Shown piece after piece: positions 18,031 through 26,704 of a DNA stretch of 64,000 nucleotides. The notes beneath the pieces were generated by a model. It was given only the letters and a program-made list of their open reading frames with translations, was not told where the DNA came from and did no database searches. The DNA is taken from the NCBI RefSeq assembly GCF_023715465.1, contig NZ_JAMBOE010000001.1:496001-560000 (forward strand), written 5' to 3'. The DNA is from Paenibacillus macerans. Lineage in GTDB: Bacteria; Bacillota; Bacilli; Paenibacillales; Paenibacillaceae. Position 1 is the stretch's first letter; every line of letters begins with the position of its first letter. The position numbers and the translations under genes were made by a program.

Positions 18031-18354
18031 TTGGCCGAATCAACTCCTAATTGGCGTAGGATCAAACCCTTTTTATATGGCTGCGTGGAAGTTGGAAACC
18101 TGGATTATATTAATCAAGCTGTTGAAATGCTGCTCGACAACTTGATGTATTCCCCCGCTCTCTTTGAAGTAGCAGAAGATTTCTATAAAAACCGCAAAAA
18201 AGAAGCTGCTATTATTTTATACGAAAACGTTGCTCTCAGTGAAAAAAGCCAACATTCGGAGCGCTTAGCACTCTGTCAGTACCGATTATTTATGTGTAAG
18301 CTTGAGAATGATCAAGAAAAGAATTATCGGGCGGCCATACAGCATTCTGGATAG
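18031..18354 (+). pseudogene. Truncated TPR-type regulator fragment
   Basis: 107 codons from TTG 18031 without a clear ribosome binding site. The helical text (VGNLDYINQAVEMLLDNLMY, then EKSQHSERLALCQYRLF) looks like the helical-repeat half of an HTH-plus-TPR regulator, a type common in Bacillales. No HTH is present upstream, and the frame stops abruptly after AAIQHSG, so both ends seem lost. Assigned by pattern only. Confidence 0.4.
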
Positions 18355-18433
18355 CCGGTGATTATTACTTCGGTTGTCAGAGCGGTTACTTCCGGCTTAG
18401 CCCAAAAGGCAATTTGCTGCTCACCCTTCCAAG

Positions 18434-19282
18434 TTACACCCCAAAATAATGCCCTTCTTCGAGATCAGCGATCAGTCCGGGCTGCATCGGTTTCCAGCCC
18501 AGAAGCTCCCATGTTGCCAGACTCGCCCGCGCAGTGTTGTACACGCCTGCGATGTCGAATGCCGCAATGGTGCCAAGAAAGCCGAAATGAGCGGTTGCTT
18601 CTTCGGGTGTTATGCTAACCACCGGAACCTTCAATTGCCGCCCGATAACAGCGGCGATCTCGCGTAGCGGAATGCCTTCATCGCCGGCGCCAAGCAGCCG
18701 TGAGCCCGCCGGAGCGGATTCCAGCGCCAGACGGTACAAAACCGCTGCATCCTGGCGATGAACCGCCGGCCAGCGGTTCGTTCCTTCGCCAATGTAAGCG
18801 GCAAACCCCTTCGCCCGGGCGATGTTGATCATCATTGGCACAAAGCCCTTATCGCCTTGGCCGTGCACGGACGGTGCAAGCGTGACAATGGATGTCCGAA
18901 TCCCCCGCTCTGCCATGGCGAGTACTGCATGATCCACGGTTTGTCCATTTGCGTGAGCCGTGGTAATGAACGGCTTGCCGGAACCTTCCAGCGCCGCTCC
19001 CATGACTTCAACGGCCCGCAAATCCAGAGCCAGTGCACCTTCAAAGTCAGAAAAATCGTTGGTGAACGCCAGATGAATCACACCGTCCGCAGCCGCGGCG
19101 GCGCTACGCAGAGTGTCCAAATCGTCCAGCGTGCCGTACAGCGCTTCAGCTCCCGCCGTCTTTAATCCCGCAGCTTTCTCTTCAGAACGACAAAGACCCG
19201 TCACCGTGTGTCCAGCCCCGATCAGTTCCCGGACGACCGCGGAACCGACAAACCCTGTTGCTCCTGTAACAAAAACATGCAT
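18434..19282 (-). CDS. NAD(P)-dependent SDR family oxidoreductase (atypical, NAD-epimerase-like)
   Basis: 282 residues. ATG 19282 follows AAGGAGG. The N-terminus HVFVTGATGFVGSAVVREL is the GxxGxxG Rossmann motif of extended/atypical SDRs. A classical YxxxK is not evident: the equivalent region reads TTAHANGQTVDHAV, so the protein may act on NAD(P)H differently or be a binder. It diverges from a MerR regulator across a promoter with a 19-bp spacer, suggesting MerR-type activation of this gene. GC content is higher than in the flanking remnants. Confidence 0.82.
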   Translation of the reverse strand: MHVFVTGATGFVGSAVVRELIGAGHTVTGLCRSEEKAAGLKTAGAEALYGTLDDLDTLRSAAAAADGVIHLAFTNDFSDFEGALALDLRAVEVMGAALEGSGKPFITTAHANGQTVDHAVLAMAERGIRTSIVTLAPSVHGQGDKGFVPMMINIARAKGFAAYIGEGTNRWPAVHRQDAAVLYRLALESAPAGSRLLGAGDEGIPLREIAAVIGRQLKVPVVSITPEEATAHFGFLGTIAAFDIAGVYNTARASLATWELLGWKPMQPGLIADLEEGHYFGV

Positions 19283-19323
19283 AATGATATCCTCCTTCAT
19301 TAGTTGACTACTTGAACAAGTTA

Positions 19324-19354
19324 AGTGTAAACTATGAAGTTAACTCTAGGGCAA
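19324..19354 (-). promoter_or_regulatory. MerR-type promoter/operator of the SDR gene
   Basis: On the minus strand TTGCCC (19349-19354) and TACACT (19324-19329) are separated by exactly 19 bp. The spacer holds an AGTTAACT dyad within an imperfect longer palindrome. An overlong 19-bp spacer with a dyad is characteristic of MerR-activated promoters. The adjacent divergent merR-type gene is the obvious regulator. Confidence 0.6.
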
Positions 19355-19376
19355 GCGGTCCAAAGGAGAAATAAAT

Positions 19377-19790
19377 ATGAAAATTCAGGAACTGGCGAAT
19401 AAGATGGGATTAACGATCCATACGATCCGCTTTTATGAAAAGGAAGGCTTGCTGGATGATCGGCACGTCCGGCGAGAAAGCAACAATTACCGTAACTATT
19501 CGGAAGAGGCTGTCGAGCGGTTGAAGCTCATTAAGAAGTTCCAGTCCATCGGCTGTTCGCTGGCTGAACTGAAGGAAGTTCTGCAGGACCACGACGCCAA
19601 TGCGCACACTAACCAGCAGATCATAGATTGGATTCGCGGCAAAAAACAGGAGATCGAAAGCAAGAAGCAAGAATACGACCAAATGCTGGACACCCTTAAC
19701 AAGATGCTGGAGTATCGGAATCTGCTTATGGATGATCCGCAAAAAGCTCAAGAGATGCTAAATACTTGGCATACCGGCTCATCCAATTGA
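19377..19790 (+). CDS. MerR-family transcriptional regulator
   Basis: 137 residues. AAAGGAG precedes ATG 19377. HTH at residues 2-38 (KIQELANKMGLTIHTIRFYE), then the wing, and a coiled-coil dimerisation helix about 80-125. No C-terminal Cys cluster is present, so it is not a metal sensor of the classical type; it fits the TipA/NmlR-like small-stress-sensor group. It diverges from the SDR gene, which it probably controls. Confidence 0.88.
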   Translation: MKIQELANKMGLTIHTIRFYEKEGLLDDRHVRRESNNYRNYSEEAVERLKLIKKFQSIGCSLAELKEVLQDHDANAHTNQQIIDWIRGKKQEIESKKQEYDQMLDTLNKMLEYRNLLMDDPQKAQEMLNTWHTGSSN

Positions 19791-20242
19791 GCTGCTTTGA
19801 AGCTTCCCTTCTGATTTTCCGGTTGCATCAATCCCAACCTGAGTATTTCGAATTTTTTCAAATACGAAAATGTACCCTCTAAAGAGGTTGGAGAATCAGA
19901 ACCTTTTATGACCTCTAAAAGTGGTGCATATTGCAAATGCAATTTATCAACGAAAATTCTCTTTTCAGTTTCACTGTAGAAGGGTTGATTTCCATGATCT
20001 CGCCTATCTAATTTTCGAGCTATCGCAAACACTTCCTTCAAAAGTTTGCTCTTCAACAAATCTTCGGCGGCCTTTTTAGCTAAAAAAATCCGATCCATAT
20101 CAACCATTCCATGATTATTAAGCGATCTGCGTTTTACTTTAAGATCATAATTGGCATAGCGTTTATAGGACACTGAAAGATTGTTTTTTGGGAACAGACT
20201 CTTACATGAAGGAACTACTGTATTCTTAAGGTATATTTCCAA
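19748..20242 (-). CDS. Unrecognised ORF between merR and adhP
   Basis: The frame is open for over 200 codons on the minus strand (to 20374, overlapping the adhP start). TTG 20242 is used here as a nominal start because no ribosome binding site decides it. The text is helical and charged (AKKAAEDLLKSKLLKEVF; KLHLQYAPLLEVIKG), about 40% GC. The 3' end overlaps merR by 43 bp. No family recognised; it may be the 3' remnant of a larger gene. Confidence 0.35.
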   Translation of the reverse strand: MEIYLKNTVVPSCKSLFPKNNLSVSYKRYANYDLKVKRRSLNNHGMVDMDRIFLAKKAAEDLLKSKLLKEVFAIARKLDRRDHGNQPFYSETEKRIFVDKLHLQYAPLLEVIKGSDSPTSLEGTFSYLKKFEILRLGLMQPENQKGSFKAAQLDEPVCQVFSIS

Positions 20243-20320
20243 AGCGGAATTCCAATGATATCGGTAGCCTCTGCATGAAGCAGTGATTCCAACGATATCA
20301 GCCAAAGGAGATATATGATC

Positions 20321-21346
20321 ATGAAAGCAGCAGTTGTCACGAAGGATCAAAACGTCCAAATTGAGGACAAGCAACTTCGTCCCCTAAAGCACGGCGAGGC
20401 TTTGGTCCAAATGGAATATTGCGGGGTATGCCACACCGATCTGCACGTTAAAAATGCGGACTTCGGCGACGTAACGGGCCGGGTGCTAGGCCACGAAGGC
20501 ATTGGCAAAGTCATTGAACTGGGCGAAGGGGTCACGAGCCTGCGCGTTGGAGACCGGGTCAGCATCGCATGGCTGTTCGAGAGCTGCGGACGCTGCGAAT
20601 ATTGCCTGACGGGCCGGGAAACGCTGTGCCGTGAGGTCAAAAATGCGGGATATACCGTAGACGGCGCGATGGCAGAACAATGTATCGTCAAGGCGGATTA
20701 CGCGGTCAAAGTACCGGAGCAGCTCGACCCGGCCGCCGCGACCAGCGTCACCTGCGCCGGAGTTACGACCTACAAGGCGGTTAAGGTCAGCGGCATCCAG
20801 CCCGGACAGTGGATTGGCATCTTCGGCATCGGCGGCTTGGGCAACCTCGCCGTGCAATACGCAAAACACGTATTCAATGCCAAAGTAGTGGCTTTCGATA
20901 TTAGCGACGAGAAGCTGGAGCTGGCGCTGAGTGTCGGTGCGGATTATGCTGTGAACAGCCTGAAGAAAAATCCAGCCGACAAAGCCAAGGAACTAACCAA
21001 CGGAGCCGGCCTTGACGCCACAGTCGTTACCGCCGTGGCCAAAAAGCCGTTCAACCAGGCGATTGATGTGGTCAAGGCAGGCGGGCGAGTTGTAGCCGTA
21101 GGCCTTCCAACGGACAAGATGGACCTGGACATTCCGCGACTCGTCCTGGACGGCATTCAAGTCATTGGTTCCCTGGTCGGAACCCGCGAGGATCTGAAAG
21201 AAGCTTTCCGCTTCGCGGCAGAAGGCAAAGTCGTACCGATCGTCAGCAAACGTCCGGTCGAGGACATCAACCATATCTTTGAGGAGATGGAGGAAGGCAA
21301 AATCCAGGGTCGCATGGTCATTGACTTCATTTCTTCTTCCCAATAG
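20321..21346 (+). CDS. adhP: Zinc-dependent alcohol dehydrogenase AdhP
   Basis: 341 residues. ATG 20321 is favoured over 20315 because AAAGGAG is about 10 bases away and family members begin MKAAVV. Catalytic zinc ligands Cys37 (CGVCHTD), His58-Glu59 (GHEG) and a Cys near 148; structural zinc from Cys89, 92, 95 and 103. The NAD-binding GIGGLGNLA is near residue 170. It oxidises primary alcohols or reduces aldehydes in the cytosol. Monocistronic, closed by a terminator. Confidence 0.94.
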   Translation: MKAAVVTKDQNVQIEDKQLRPLKHGEALVQMEYCGVCHTDLHVKNADFGDVTGRVLGHEGIGKVIELGEGVTSLRVGDRVSIAWLFESCGRCEYCLTGRETLCREVKNAGYTVDGAMAEQCIVKADYAVKVPEQLDPAAATSVTCAGVTTYKAVKVSGIQPGQWIGIFGIGGLGNLAVQYAKHVFNAKVVAFDISDEKLELALSVGADYAVNSLKKNPADKAKELTNGAGLDATVVTAVAKKPFNQAIDVVKAGGRVVAVGLPTDKMDLDIPRLVLDGIQVIGSLVGTREDLKEAFRFAAEGKVVPIVSKRPVEDINHIFEEMEEGKIQGRMVIDFISSSQ

Positions 21347-21354
21347 AATCCAAA

Positions 21355-21400
21355 AAAGAAACAGGCCGTGAGGCTCTAGAGCACCATAGCCTGTTTCTTT
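21355..21400. terminator. Bidirectional terminator after adhP
   Basis: AAAGAAACAGGC (21355-21366) pairs perfectly with GCCTGTTTCTTT (21389-21400), with A and T runs on the two sides, 9 bp after the adhP stop. Confidence 0.8.
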
Positions 21401-21567
21401 TGCAGCTCGATTCGGGTGAACATCACTAACTGCAAATCTTCATGGCTCGACCAAATCCAATTAATCCAGATGATTCCATGCCTCGTTCTGTACCAACCGA
21501 TTCGGAGCGTAAGTAAATGCATTTATTATTGGAACACCCTCAGCAACAAAATAGGATGGTATTCGTA

Positions 21568-21616
21568 AAAAACCAAGGAGCTAAGTGGTTTGTTCTTGCT
21601 TAGCTCCTTGGTTTTT
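21568..21616. terminator. Bidirectional terminator hairpin
   Basis: AAAAACCAAGGAGCTAAG and its exact reverse complement surround a 13-base loop. It has no intact upstream gene, so it is probably left from genes now lost. The 21402-21567 stretch before it holds only a short open minus frame with no recognisable product. Confidence 0.65.
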
Positions 21617-21966
21617 GGCGTTCACGGCGGCTTTTTTGAGTAGATTCTGTTTCTCTTTCAATGAAAGGGTGTTAAAGGCTGTGAAAGAGCTTGCGCCAAA
21701 GCATTGGGAAATGCATCACGTTGACTTATCAACGATTCCTCTTTATAATTCTGACATCGAGAGCCAAGGCGATCTCCAGTCGGTTGTCGAATTTAAAGAA
21801 AGTATTCGAAAAGCGGACGGTGTTCTGATTGTCACCCTGAATACAACATGGGCCTATACCGATGCCGGGTCCGAAGGTTCTCAGCGGCAGCAATCACGAA
21901 AAACCGAATGAAACCACTAGAGAATTGGACGACGAATCAACGCTTGCCATTTGGAAAGATTTCTGA
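21585..21966 (+). pseudogene. Broken NADPH-dependent FMN reductase
   Basis: From about 21660 the text NERVLKAVKELAP, HHVDLSTIPLYNSDI and RKADGVLIVT matches the flavodoxin-fold FMN/chromate reductase family. The expected PEYN motif is frameshifted (VTLNTT), a central section is missing, and a third frame resumes with PGPKVLSGSNHEKPNE and ends at 21966. At least two frameshifts and a deletion make it non-functional. Confidence 0.65.
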
Positions 21967-22029
21967 CATCTTTCGAAGAATGAATCTTGGTCTTTAAACA
22001 AACTCATAAGTGAAGGATGTGAAGGAATT

Positions 22030-22272
22030 ATGATTAATCAGAAAGTATACTACGGTAAAGATATCGAGGTAATGTTTAATTCGGAGGTATGCATTCATTC
22101 CGGTATTTGCGTAAAAGGCCTCCCCGGTGTTTTTGATTTAAGCAAGCGACCTTGGGTTAATCCCGATGCTGACACTGTGGAGGCAATTGCCCGACATATT
22201 GACACCTGTCCAAGCGGTGCACTGACGTATAGACGTCTGGACGGTGAATATTCGACAAAGAAAGAGGGATGA
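22030..22272 (+). CDS. (4Fe-4S) mono-cluster protein YjdI family
   Basis: 80 residues, preceded by GAAGGA. Four cysteines are arranged for a divergent mono-cluster ferredoxin: CIHSGIC (residues about 23-29) and DTCPSGAL (Cys about 60), with FDLSKRPWVNP between. Proteins of this family (YjdI) are almost always followed by a small GNAT protein, as here, with a 4-base ATGA overlap. The function is unknown. Confidence 0.85.
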   Translation: MINQKVYYGKDIEVMFNSEVCIHSGICVKGLPGVFDLSKRPWVNPDADTVEAIARHIDTCPSGALTYRRLDGEYSTKKEG

Positions 22273-22556
22273 ACATGCATATTGTAGATCATGATACCGC
22301 TAATAAAAGATTTCTTATTCGAGATAACGGCGGCATTGCTGCGGTGATGACGTATGTAATCTCAAGTCCGGAGCTTTACATTATTGATCACACTTTGGTC
22401 GAAAATGCTTACCGAGGACAAGGGCTTGGCGATAAGCTGGTCAAAGCTATGGTGGAATACGCACGGGAAAACGGTATTAAGATTTTACCCTTATGCCCGT
22501 TTGCCAAGGGACGATTCGAACGTCTCTCCGAATACGCGGATGTTCTCCATAAATAA
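22269..22556 (+). CDS. Small GNAT-like N-acetyltransferase (YjdJ family)
   Basis: 95 residues, the short acetyltransferase-like fold. The acetyl-CoA loop reads YRGQGLGDKLV near residue 50; the C-terminal KILPLCPFAKGRF is typical of YjdJ proteins, where the Cys may be functional. Translation is coupled to the preceding iron-sulfur gene. The substrate is unknown. Confidence 0.86.
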   Translation: MNMHIVDHDTANKRFLIRDNGGIAAVMTYVISSPELYIIDHTLVENAYRGQGLGDKLVKAMVEYARENGIKILPLCPFAKGRFERLSEYADVLHK

Positions 22557-22758
22557 TCACTAATAGTTGCTGCATATGTACTCGTACCTGTAAAAGCGTC
22601 AGCAACAGACCGTGGCCTGGAACGAGACTCGCTATCCGGAGGCTTTGCACGATTATCCCGTTTAACCAGGTGACTTGGCTTCCTGAACCAAAGGAATAAA
22701 GGCGCAAAGAGGTTTGGAGAGCCCCCATCTCCGTCATCATTTATTTTGTCAAGCACTG

Positions 22759-22802
22759 AAAATATCTAAATATTTAGTAATTTTCTTTTTATGGTACAAA
22801 AA
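22759..22802 (+). repeat. Dispersed 45-bp repeat, copy 2
   Basis: Second copy of the segment at 17969-18013, with one base deleted in the T-run and three substitutions. It runs straight into the GH127 terminator hairpin. Confidence 0.7.
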
Positions 22803-22832
22803 AGACCAGTTTATCACAAAACTGGTCTTTTG
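22797..22832 (-). terminator. Terminator of the GH127 operon
   Basis: AAAGACCAGTTT/AAACTGGTCTTT hairpin with a short loop; on the minus strand it is followed by TTTTTTG, 25 bp past the GH127 stop. Confidence 0.8.
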
Positions 22833-22856
22833 ATCTTCAAAGCTCGCTACCTTTCC

Positions 22857-25157
22857 TCATTCCGCAAACTTAAAATAAGCATGATATCGTTGATCCTGGA
22901 TTTGATACAATGGGACAAACCGCGTGCCGTCCAGGGTGAAATGCAAATCCCCCTCCGATTTTTTCATTCCCTCTAGGAATTGTTCTTCACTGTAAGGCCA
23001 GGTGATAAAATCCTGTTCCTCGTGGATGGCCGCCAGGACATAAGGCCCGTACAAAACGCTTTTTATGCGAGCATCATCCGGAGTACTTAGCAATCTTAAA
23101 GAATAAGGAAAAATCAGTTCTACTTTATCGTGTTCCCAGACTTTTTGAATTTGAATGTATCCGTCCTCCTGGCCCTTAGCCGCTACAATTTCATCGTTAA
23201 GCTTTACCGTGATGGAGCGCTCCGCCGCCCACTCGGGAATTCTAAAGCGGATACTTAACTCCCTCCCGCCGTCAACAAAAAACTGCACGGTCTCGGTGAA
23301 TTCCCCTCTATTTCTTTTTTGCGAGACGTTGATCCCTTTCTCTTTCCACGACAAATTGGACGGAATATACAGGTTTACGAACAAATGATCTAGGTCATGG
23401 AAATAAATGCTTTCCTGATATTTAAAATGGTTTTCCAAACCGGTGCCATGGCAGCAGGTATTTTCATGGGTATCGAATTTCTTGCAGGAACCCGGGGCTA
23501 AAGGCAGGAAATAGGTGCTTCCCCCTTCCGCCCGCTTGCTGTTTTCCGTAGCCAAAATATGATTGTAAAGCGTTCTCTCATAATAGTCCATGTATTCCTT
23601 TTTAGGTTCAAAACAGAATAATTCTTTGGTCAGCTTTAACATATTGTAGCTGGCGCAGGTCTCTGCGGTTTTGTCCGTTAAATAAGCGGCAATCTTGCCG
23701 GGTTCTTTGAACATTTCCGTTTCGCCGACGCCGCCGATTTGATAAGCGTGGTCTTCCGTAACCATATGCCAAAAGTTTTTGGCCGCCTCATAATAGGCTT
23801 TCTCGCCTTCCGCCTCAAATAGTTTCAAAGCGCCGATAATTTGCGGAATATGCTGATTGGCATGCATGTCGCCGAGCGTGTCCATATTTTCTTTCATTGG
23901 AAAAAATAATTTCTCATTATCAAAATATTTTGCGGCCGCCAAGTAGTTACGGTTCTGCGTGATCAGGTACAGGTTCGTTAAAACCTCGTTCATGCCGCCG
24001 AATTCTCCGGCAATATAGAGTGACCACATTTTCTGGCGTTGTTCCTTGGAGAGCTGGCTCAACCGCCGGTATACCCAATCGCCTAAGCGAACGCACATCA
24101 CCAGGGCGTTTTTATTCCCGGCCAGGGTATAGCAATCCAGCAGTCCGGCCATAATTTTGTGCAAGGTATAATAAGGCGCCCAAATCGTCGGATAAGTGGA
24201 GTACTCTTCCAACAGGTTAAACTGATCCTCCGAGTAAGCGCTTAGAAAACCCTGATGATAGCCGGGCATCTCCGACATGACGTTTTGGCATCGGCCTAAT
24301 TCGCCAATCATATAATCCATCTTGTCTTTGATGGCCGAATTCCCCCCTGTCGCACTATAGGCCAGCGCTAAGGCGGATAGATAATGCCCTGTCGTATGCC
24401 CCTTTAAGTTGCACTCCGGAGCGTCCCAGCCCGTCATCGGTTTAGCGCCTTTGACATCCAAATGGGCGGCTGCCCTAAAGTTATACAGCATCTGATCGTC
24501 ATCCACGGATAACAGATACTCCAGGGAACGGTTCATCGCCGCTGCAAACTCCGTATCTGCCTCAAGCTGTACGCTTTGCCCGCCAAAAGCATATACTTTT
24601 GGGGTGTGCGGAATCATTTCATCCGCATCTGTCATCACTGTTACTTTTGCTTCAGCCTGCCATCCGGTTTCCTCCAGCTTGCCTTTGATCGTAAACACAC
24701 CCGTTTGTTGATAACTTTCCCTTTCGATCGGCTCCCAGGATACATGGCTTACCGTACGGCTTCCGGTATCGTTTCGCACGACAACGACAGTCGGCAATTC
24801 CGGCTTGATTCCTGCAATCGTTTGGACCTCTACTGGATAGACCTCAACGATCTCGGCTTTATACTCTTCCTCCAGCACCGTAACATCAAAAGTTCGCTGC
24901 ACGGTCTCCCCTTCAAAAGTAACCGTGGCTACCAGAGGAACGATTCTATTTCCAACCCCATGGGTGGGTCTGGTGACCTTGCCAGTATGACTTAAAAAAA
25001 GAATTTCTTTCGATTCCCAGGTAATCGATGAGCCATGCTTGCCTGTAGAAGGCAACTGCAAATCGGTATCCACGGTATATAAATTGCCGATATAAATGCC
25101 ATCGCAGTCCAGTTTCGCGATCTCCTGCCGCTGTTTTTTTGCCTCTTCCCTATCCAT
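22857..25157 (-). CDS. Glycoside hydrolase family 127-type beta-L-arabinofuranosidase
   Basis: 766 residues, cytosolic (no signal peptide). Residues 10-180 form two immunoglobulin-like segments; the all-alpha catalytic barrel follows from about 190. The cysteine-zinc catalytic set of GH127 is visible: E499-x-C501 (AETCASYN) and the pair C568-C569 (NTCCHGTGLE), one Cys being the nucleophile in characterised members. It removes terminal beta-L-arabinofuranose; related families GH146/DUF1680 share these motifs and cannot be excluded. Last gene of an operon with a symporter, 21 bp apart. Confidence 0.88.
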   Translation of the reverse strand: MDREEAKKQRQEIAKLDCDGIYIGNLYTVDTDLQLPSTGKHGSSITWESKEILFLSHTGKVTRPTHGVGNRIVPLVATVTFEGETVQRTFDVTVLEEEYKAEIVEVYPVEVQTIAGIKPELPTVVVVRNDTGSRTVSHVSWEPIERESYQQTGVFTIKGKLEETGWQAEAKVTVMTDADEMIPHTPKVYAFGGQSVQLEADTEFAAAMNRSLEYLLSVDDDQMLYNFRAAAHLDVKGAKPMTGWDAPECNLKGHTTGHYLSALALAYSATGGNSAIKDKMDYMIGELGRCQNVMSEMPGYHQGFLSAYSEDQFNLLEEYSTYPTIWAPYYTLHKIMAGLLDCYTLAGNKNALVMCVRLGDWVYRRLSQLSKEQRQKMWSLYIAGEFGGMNEVLTNLYLITQNRNYLAAAKYFDNEKLFFPMKENMDTLGDMHANQHIPQIIGALKLFEAEGEKAYYEAAKNFWHMVTEDHAYQIGGVGETEMFKEPGKIAAYLTDKTAETCASYNMLKLTKELFCFEPKKEYMDYYERTLYNHILATENSKRAEGGSTYFLPLAPGSCKKFDTHENTCCHGTGLENHFKYQESIYFHDLDHLFVNLYIPSNLSWKEKGINVSQKRNRGEFTETVQFFVDGGRELSIRFRIPEWAAERSITVKLNDEIVAAKGQEDGYIQIQKVWEHDKVELIFPYSLRLLSTPDDARIKSVLYGPYVLAAIHEEQDFITWPYSEEQFLEGMKKSEGDLHFTLDGTRFVPLYQIQDQRYHAYFKFAE

Positions 25158-25178
25158 ATTCGTACATCCTCTCTAATC

Positions 25179-26411
25179 TCAAGCTTGTGTTAAGTTGCCG
25201 ATTTTGTTTTTCACCCAGTTTTTCCCCTCGATAATCCGCGCAATGACCATGCTTATTGCCGTGTCGCCCGTAACATTTACCATCGTGCAGAACGGATCCG
25301 TAATCGTGCCCATAATCACCAGAATCGGAACCGCTTCCATGGGAAAACCAAAAGCGGTGCAGATAAACATTTCGCCAATGAATCCTCCGCTGGGGATCGT
25401 GCCGACAATAATTCCGCTAATCAAAGCCACGATGATCGCCGTAACCATATCCGTCGGCCCCATCGTTATGTTTAAAATTCCGAATAAAAACACGATTTTA
25501 ATCATTTGAACGCTGACAACCCCGTTTTTATGCACGCTTGCCCCAAGCGGAATAATGATATCGCTGATTTCATCGGGGATGCCCATATCTTTGGCAGCCA
25601 GCCGGTTGACCGGGATGCAAGCCGTACTGCTGCAGGTTCCCATGGCGGTCGTCAGCGGCAGCCAAATATTTTTCCAGAACCGCTTAAGTCCGGTGGTACC
25701 CCCGCCGTAATAAGAAGCTAGAATTGAAAATAAGACGAAAAACAAGATACAAAAAACGGAGTAGATGATGGAAGCCCGGGCCACGGACCAGACCACCTGG
25801 TTGCCTACTTTTCCGATTAATGTGGCGAAATAACAGGCAATGCCGACAGGTGCGTAATACATGATGATAGATACGATTTTGTTCAATACGGCAGACAAGC
25901 TGTTTAACAGCTTGACCACAGGCTCTCCAATCTCCCCGATCGAGCTTACGGATATCCCGAACAAGATAGCAAACACGATTAAGGCCATCATATTTTTCAA
26001 AGACAATAGCTCGACAAAATCGGAAACCGTAAACAATCGCACCAAATCCAAAGAGTTGTTGTCGGCTTGCACCGCTTCCCCAAAAGTCACATGCGAGTTC
26101 AGCGCCGGATTAAAAATGAGTCCGCTGATCAGCGCTAGTACGGCAGTAATTAAGCCCGTAACCACAATCACCATAAAAAAGATGCCGAGAATTTTCCCTA
26201 ATTTTTTCAAATTCGTCATACTGGCGATCGAGCTGGCAATCGATACAAAAACTAGCGGAACGATAATGCAGAACACCAGATTCAGAAAAACATCCGCAAA
26301 GGGCTGCAATACGGATGAGCGTTCGCCAAGAATCGTTCCGGCAATCCCGCCGACCAATACGCCGGCCAGCAAAATAATTGAAAATTTATAATTTTTTAAA
26401 ACACCCAGCAT
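25179..26411 (-). CDS. Dicarboxylate/amino acid:cation symporter (DAACS family)
   Basis: 410 residues, 8 membrane segments plus two re-entrant loops. ATG 26411 follows GAGGTGAGA. The substrate-site signature is seen as AMGTCSSTACIPVN and the later loop PSGGFIGEMFICTAFG. The family takes up glutamate, aspartate or C4-dicarboxylates with Na+ or H+. Its pairing with a GH127 enzyme under one promoter is notable; the true substrate is not deducible. Confidence 0.88.
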   Translation of the reverse strand: MLGVLKNYKFSIILLAGVLVGGIAGTILGERSSVLQPFADVFLNLVFCIIVPLVFVSIASSIASMTNLKKLGKILGIFFMVIVVTGLITAVLALISGLIFNPALNSHVTFGEAVQADNNSLDLVRLFTVSDFVELLSLKNMMALIVFAILFGISVSSIGEIGEPVVKLLNSLSAVLNKIVSIIMYYAPVGIACYFATLIGKVGNQVVWSVARASIIYSVFCILFFVLFSILASYYGGGTTGLKRFWKNIWLPLTTAMGTCSSTACIPVNRLAAKDMGIPDEISDIIIPLGASVHKNGVVSVQMIKIVFLFGILNITMGPTDMVTAIIVALISGIIVGTIPSGGFIGEMFICTAFGFPMEAVPILVIMGTITDPFCTMVNVTGDTAISMVIARIIEGKNWVKNKIGNLTQA

Positions 26412-26448
26412 TGTTCTCACCTCATTCATGATGTTGTTTGCCTTATTA

Positions 26449-26462
26449 TTAATGCGCTTTCA
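26449..26462 (-). promoter_or_regulatory. Candidate cre (CcpA) site before the symporter/GH127 operon
   Basis: Minus strand TGAAAGCGCATTAA, 12 of 14 positions fitting the catabolite-responsive consensus, 38 bp before the symporter start. It suggests glucose repression. The rest of the 293-bp divergent region is AT-rich promoter DNA. Confidence 0.4.
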
Positions 26463-26704
26463 AAACTTATTCACCGTCGACGGAATGAAAAGTTTATAAG
26501 TTAAGTATGGAAGACTGGCCCGGTTTTTTGAATTATTAAAATTAACAAAGAATAGTTCATTATTAACTTTATAAATATAACATTATTAGCATATTACATT
26601 ATTTAAAAACATCGTCAAACGCCAACTCCAACTATTGTCATTGATTTCTTCCCATTTGCCGTGATATCTTTAATGAAACAAAATGAACATGGGAGGAATT
26701 CGGA

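Larger units (their letters stand above)
22557..22856. other. Spacer with repeat copy 2 and terminator
   Basis: 300 bp between the YjdJ-like gene and GH127. Besides the 45-bp repeat copy and the terminator given separately, 22560-22758 shows no recognisable gene. Confidence 0.4.
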
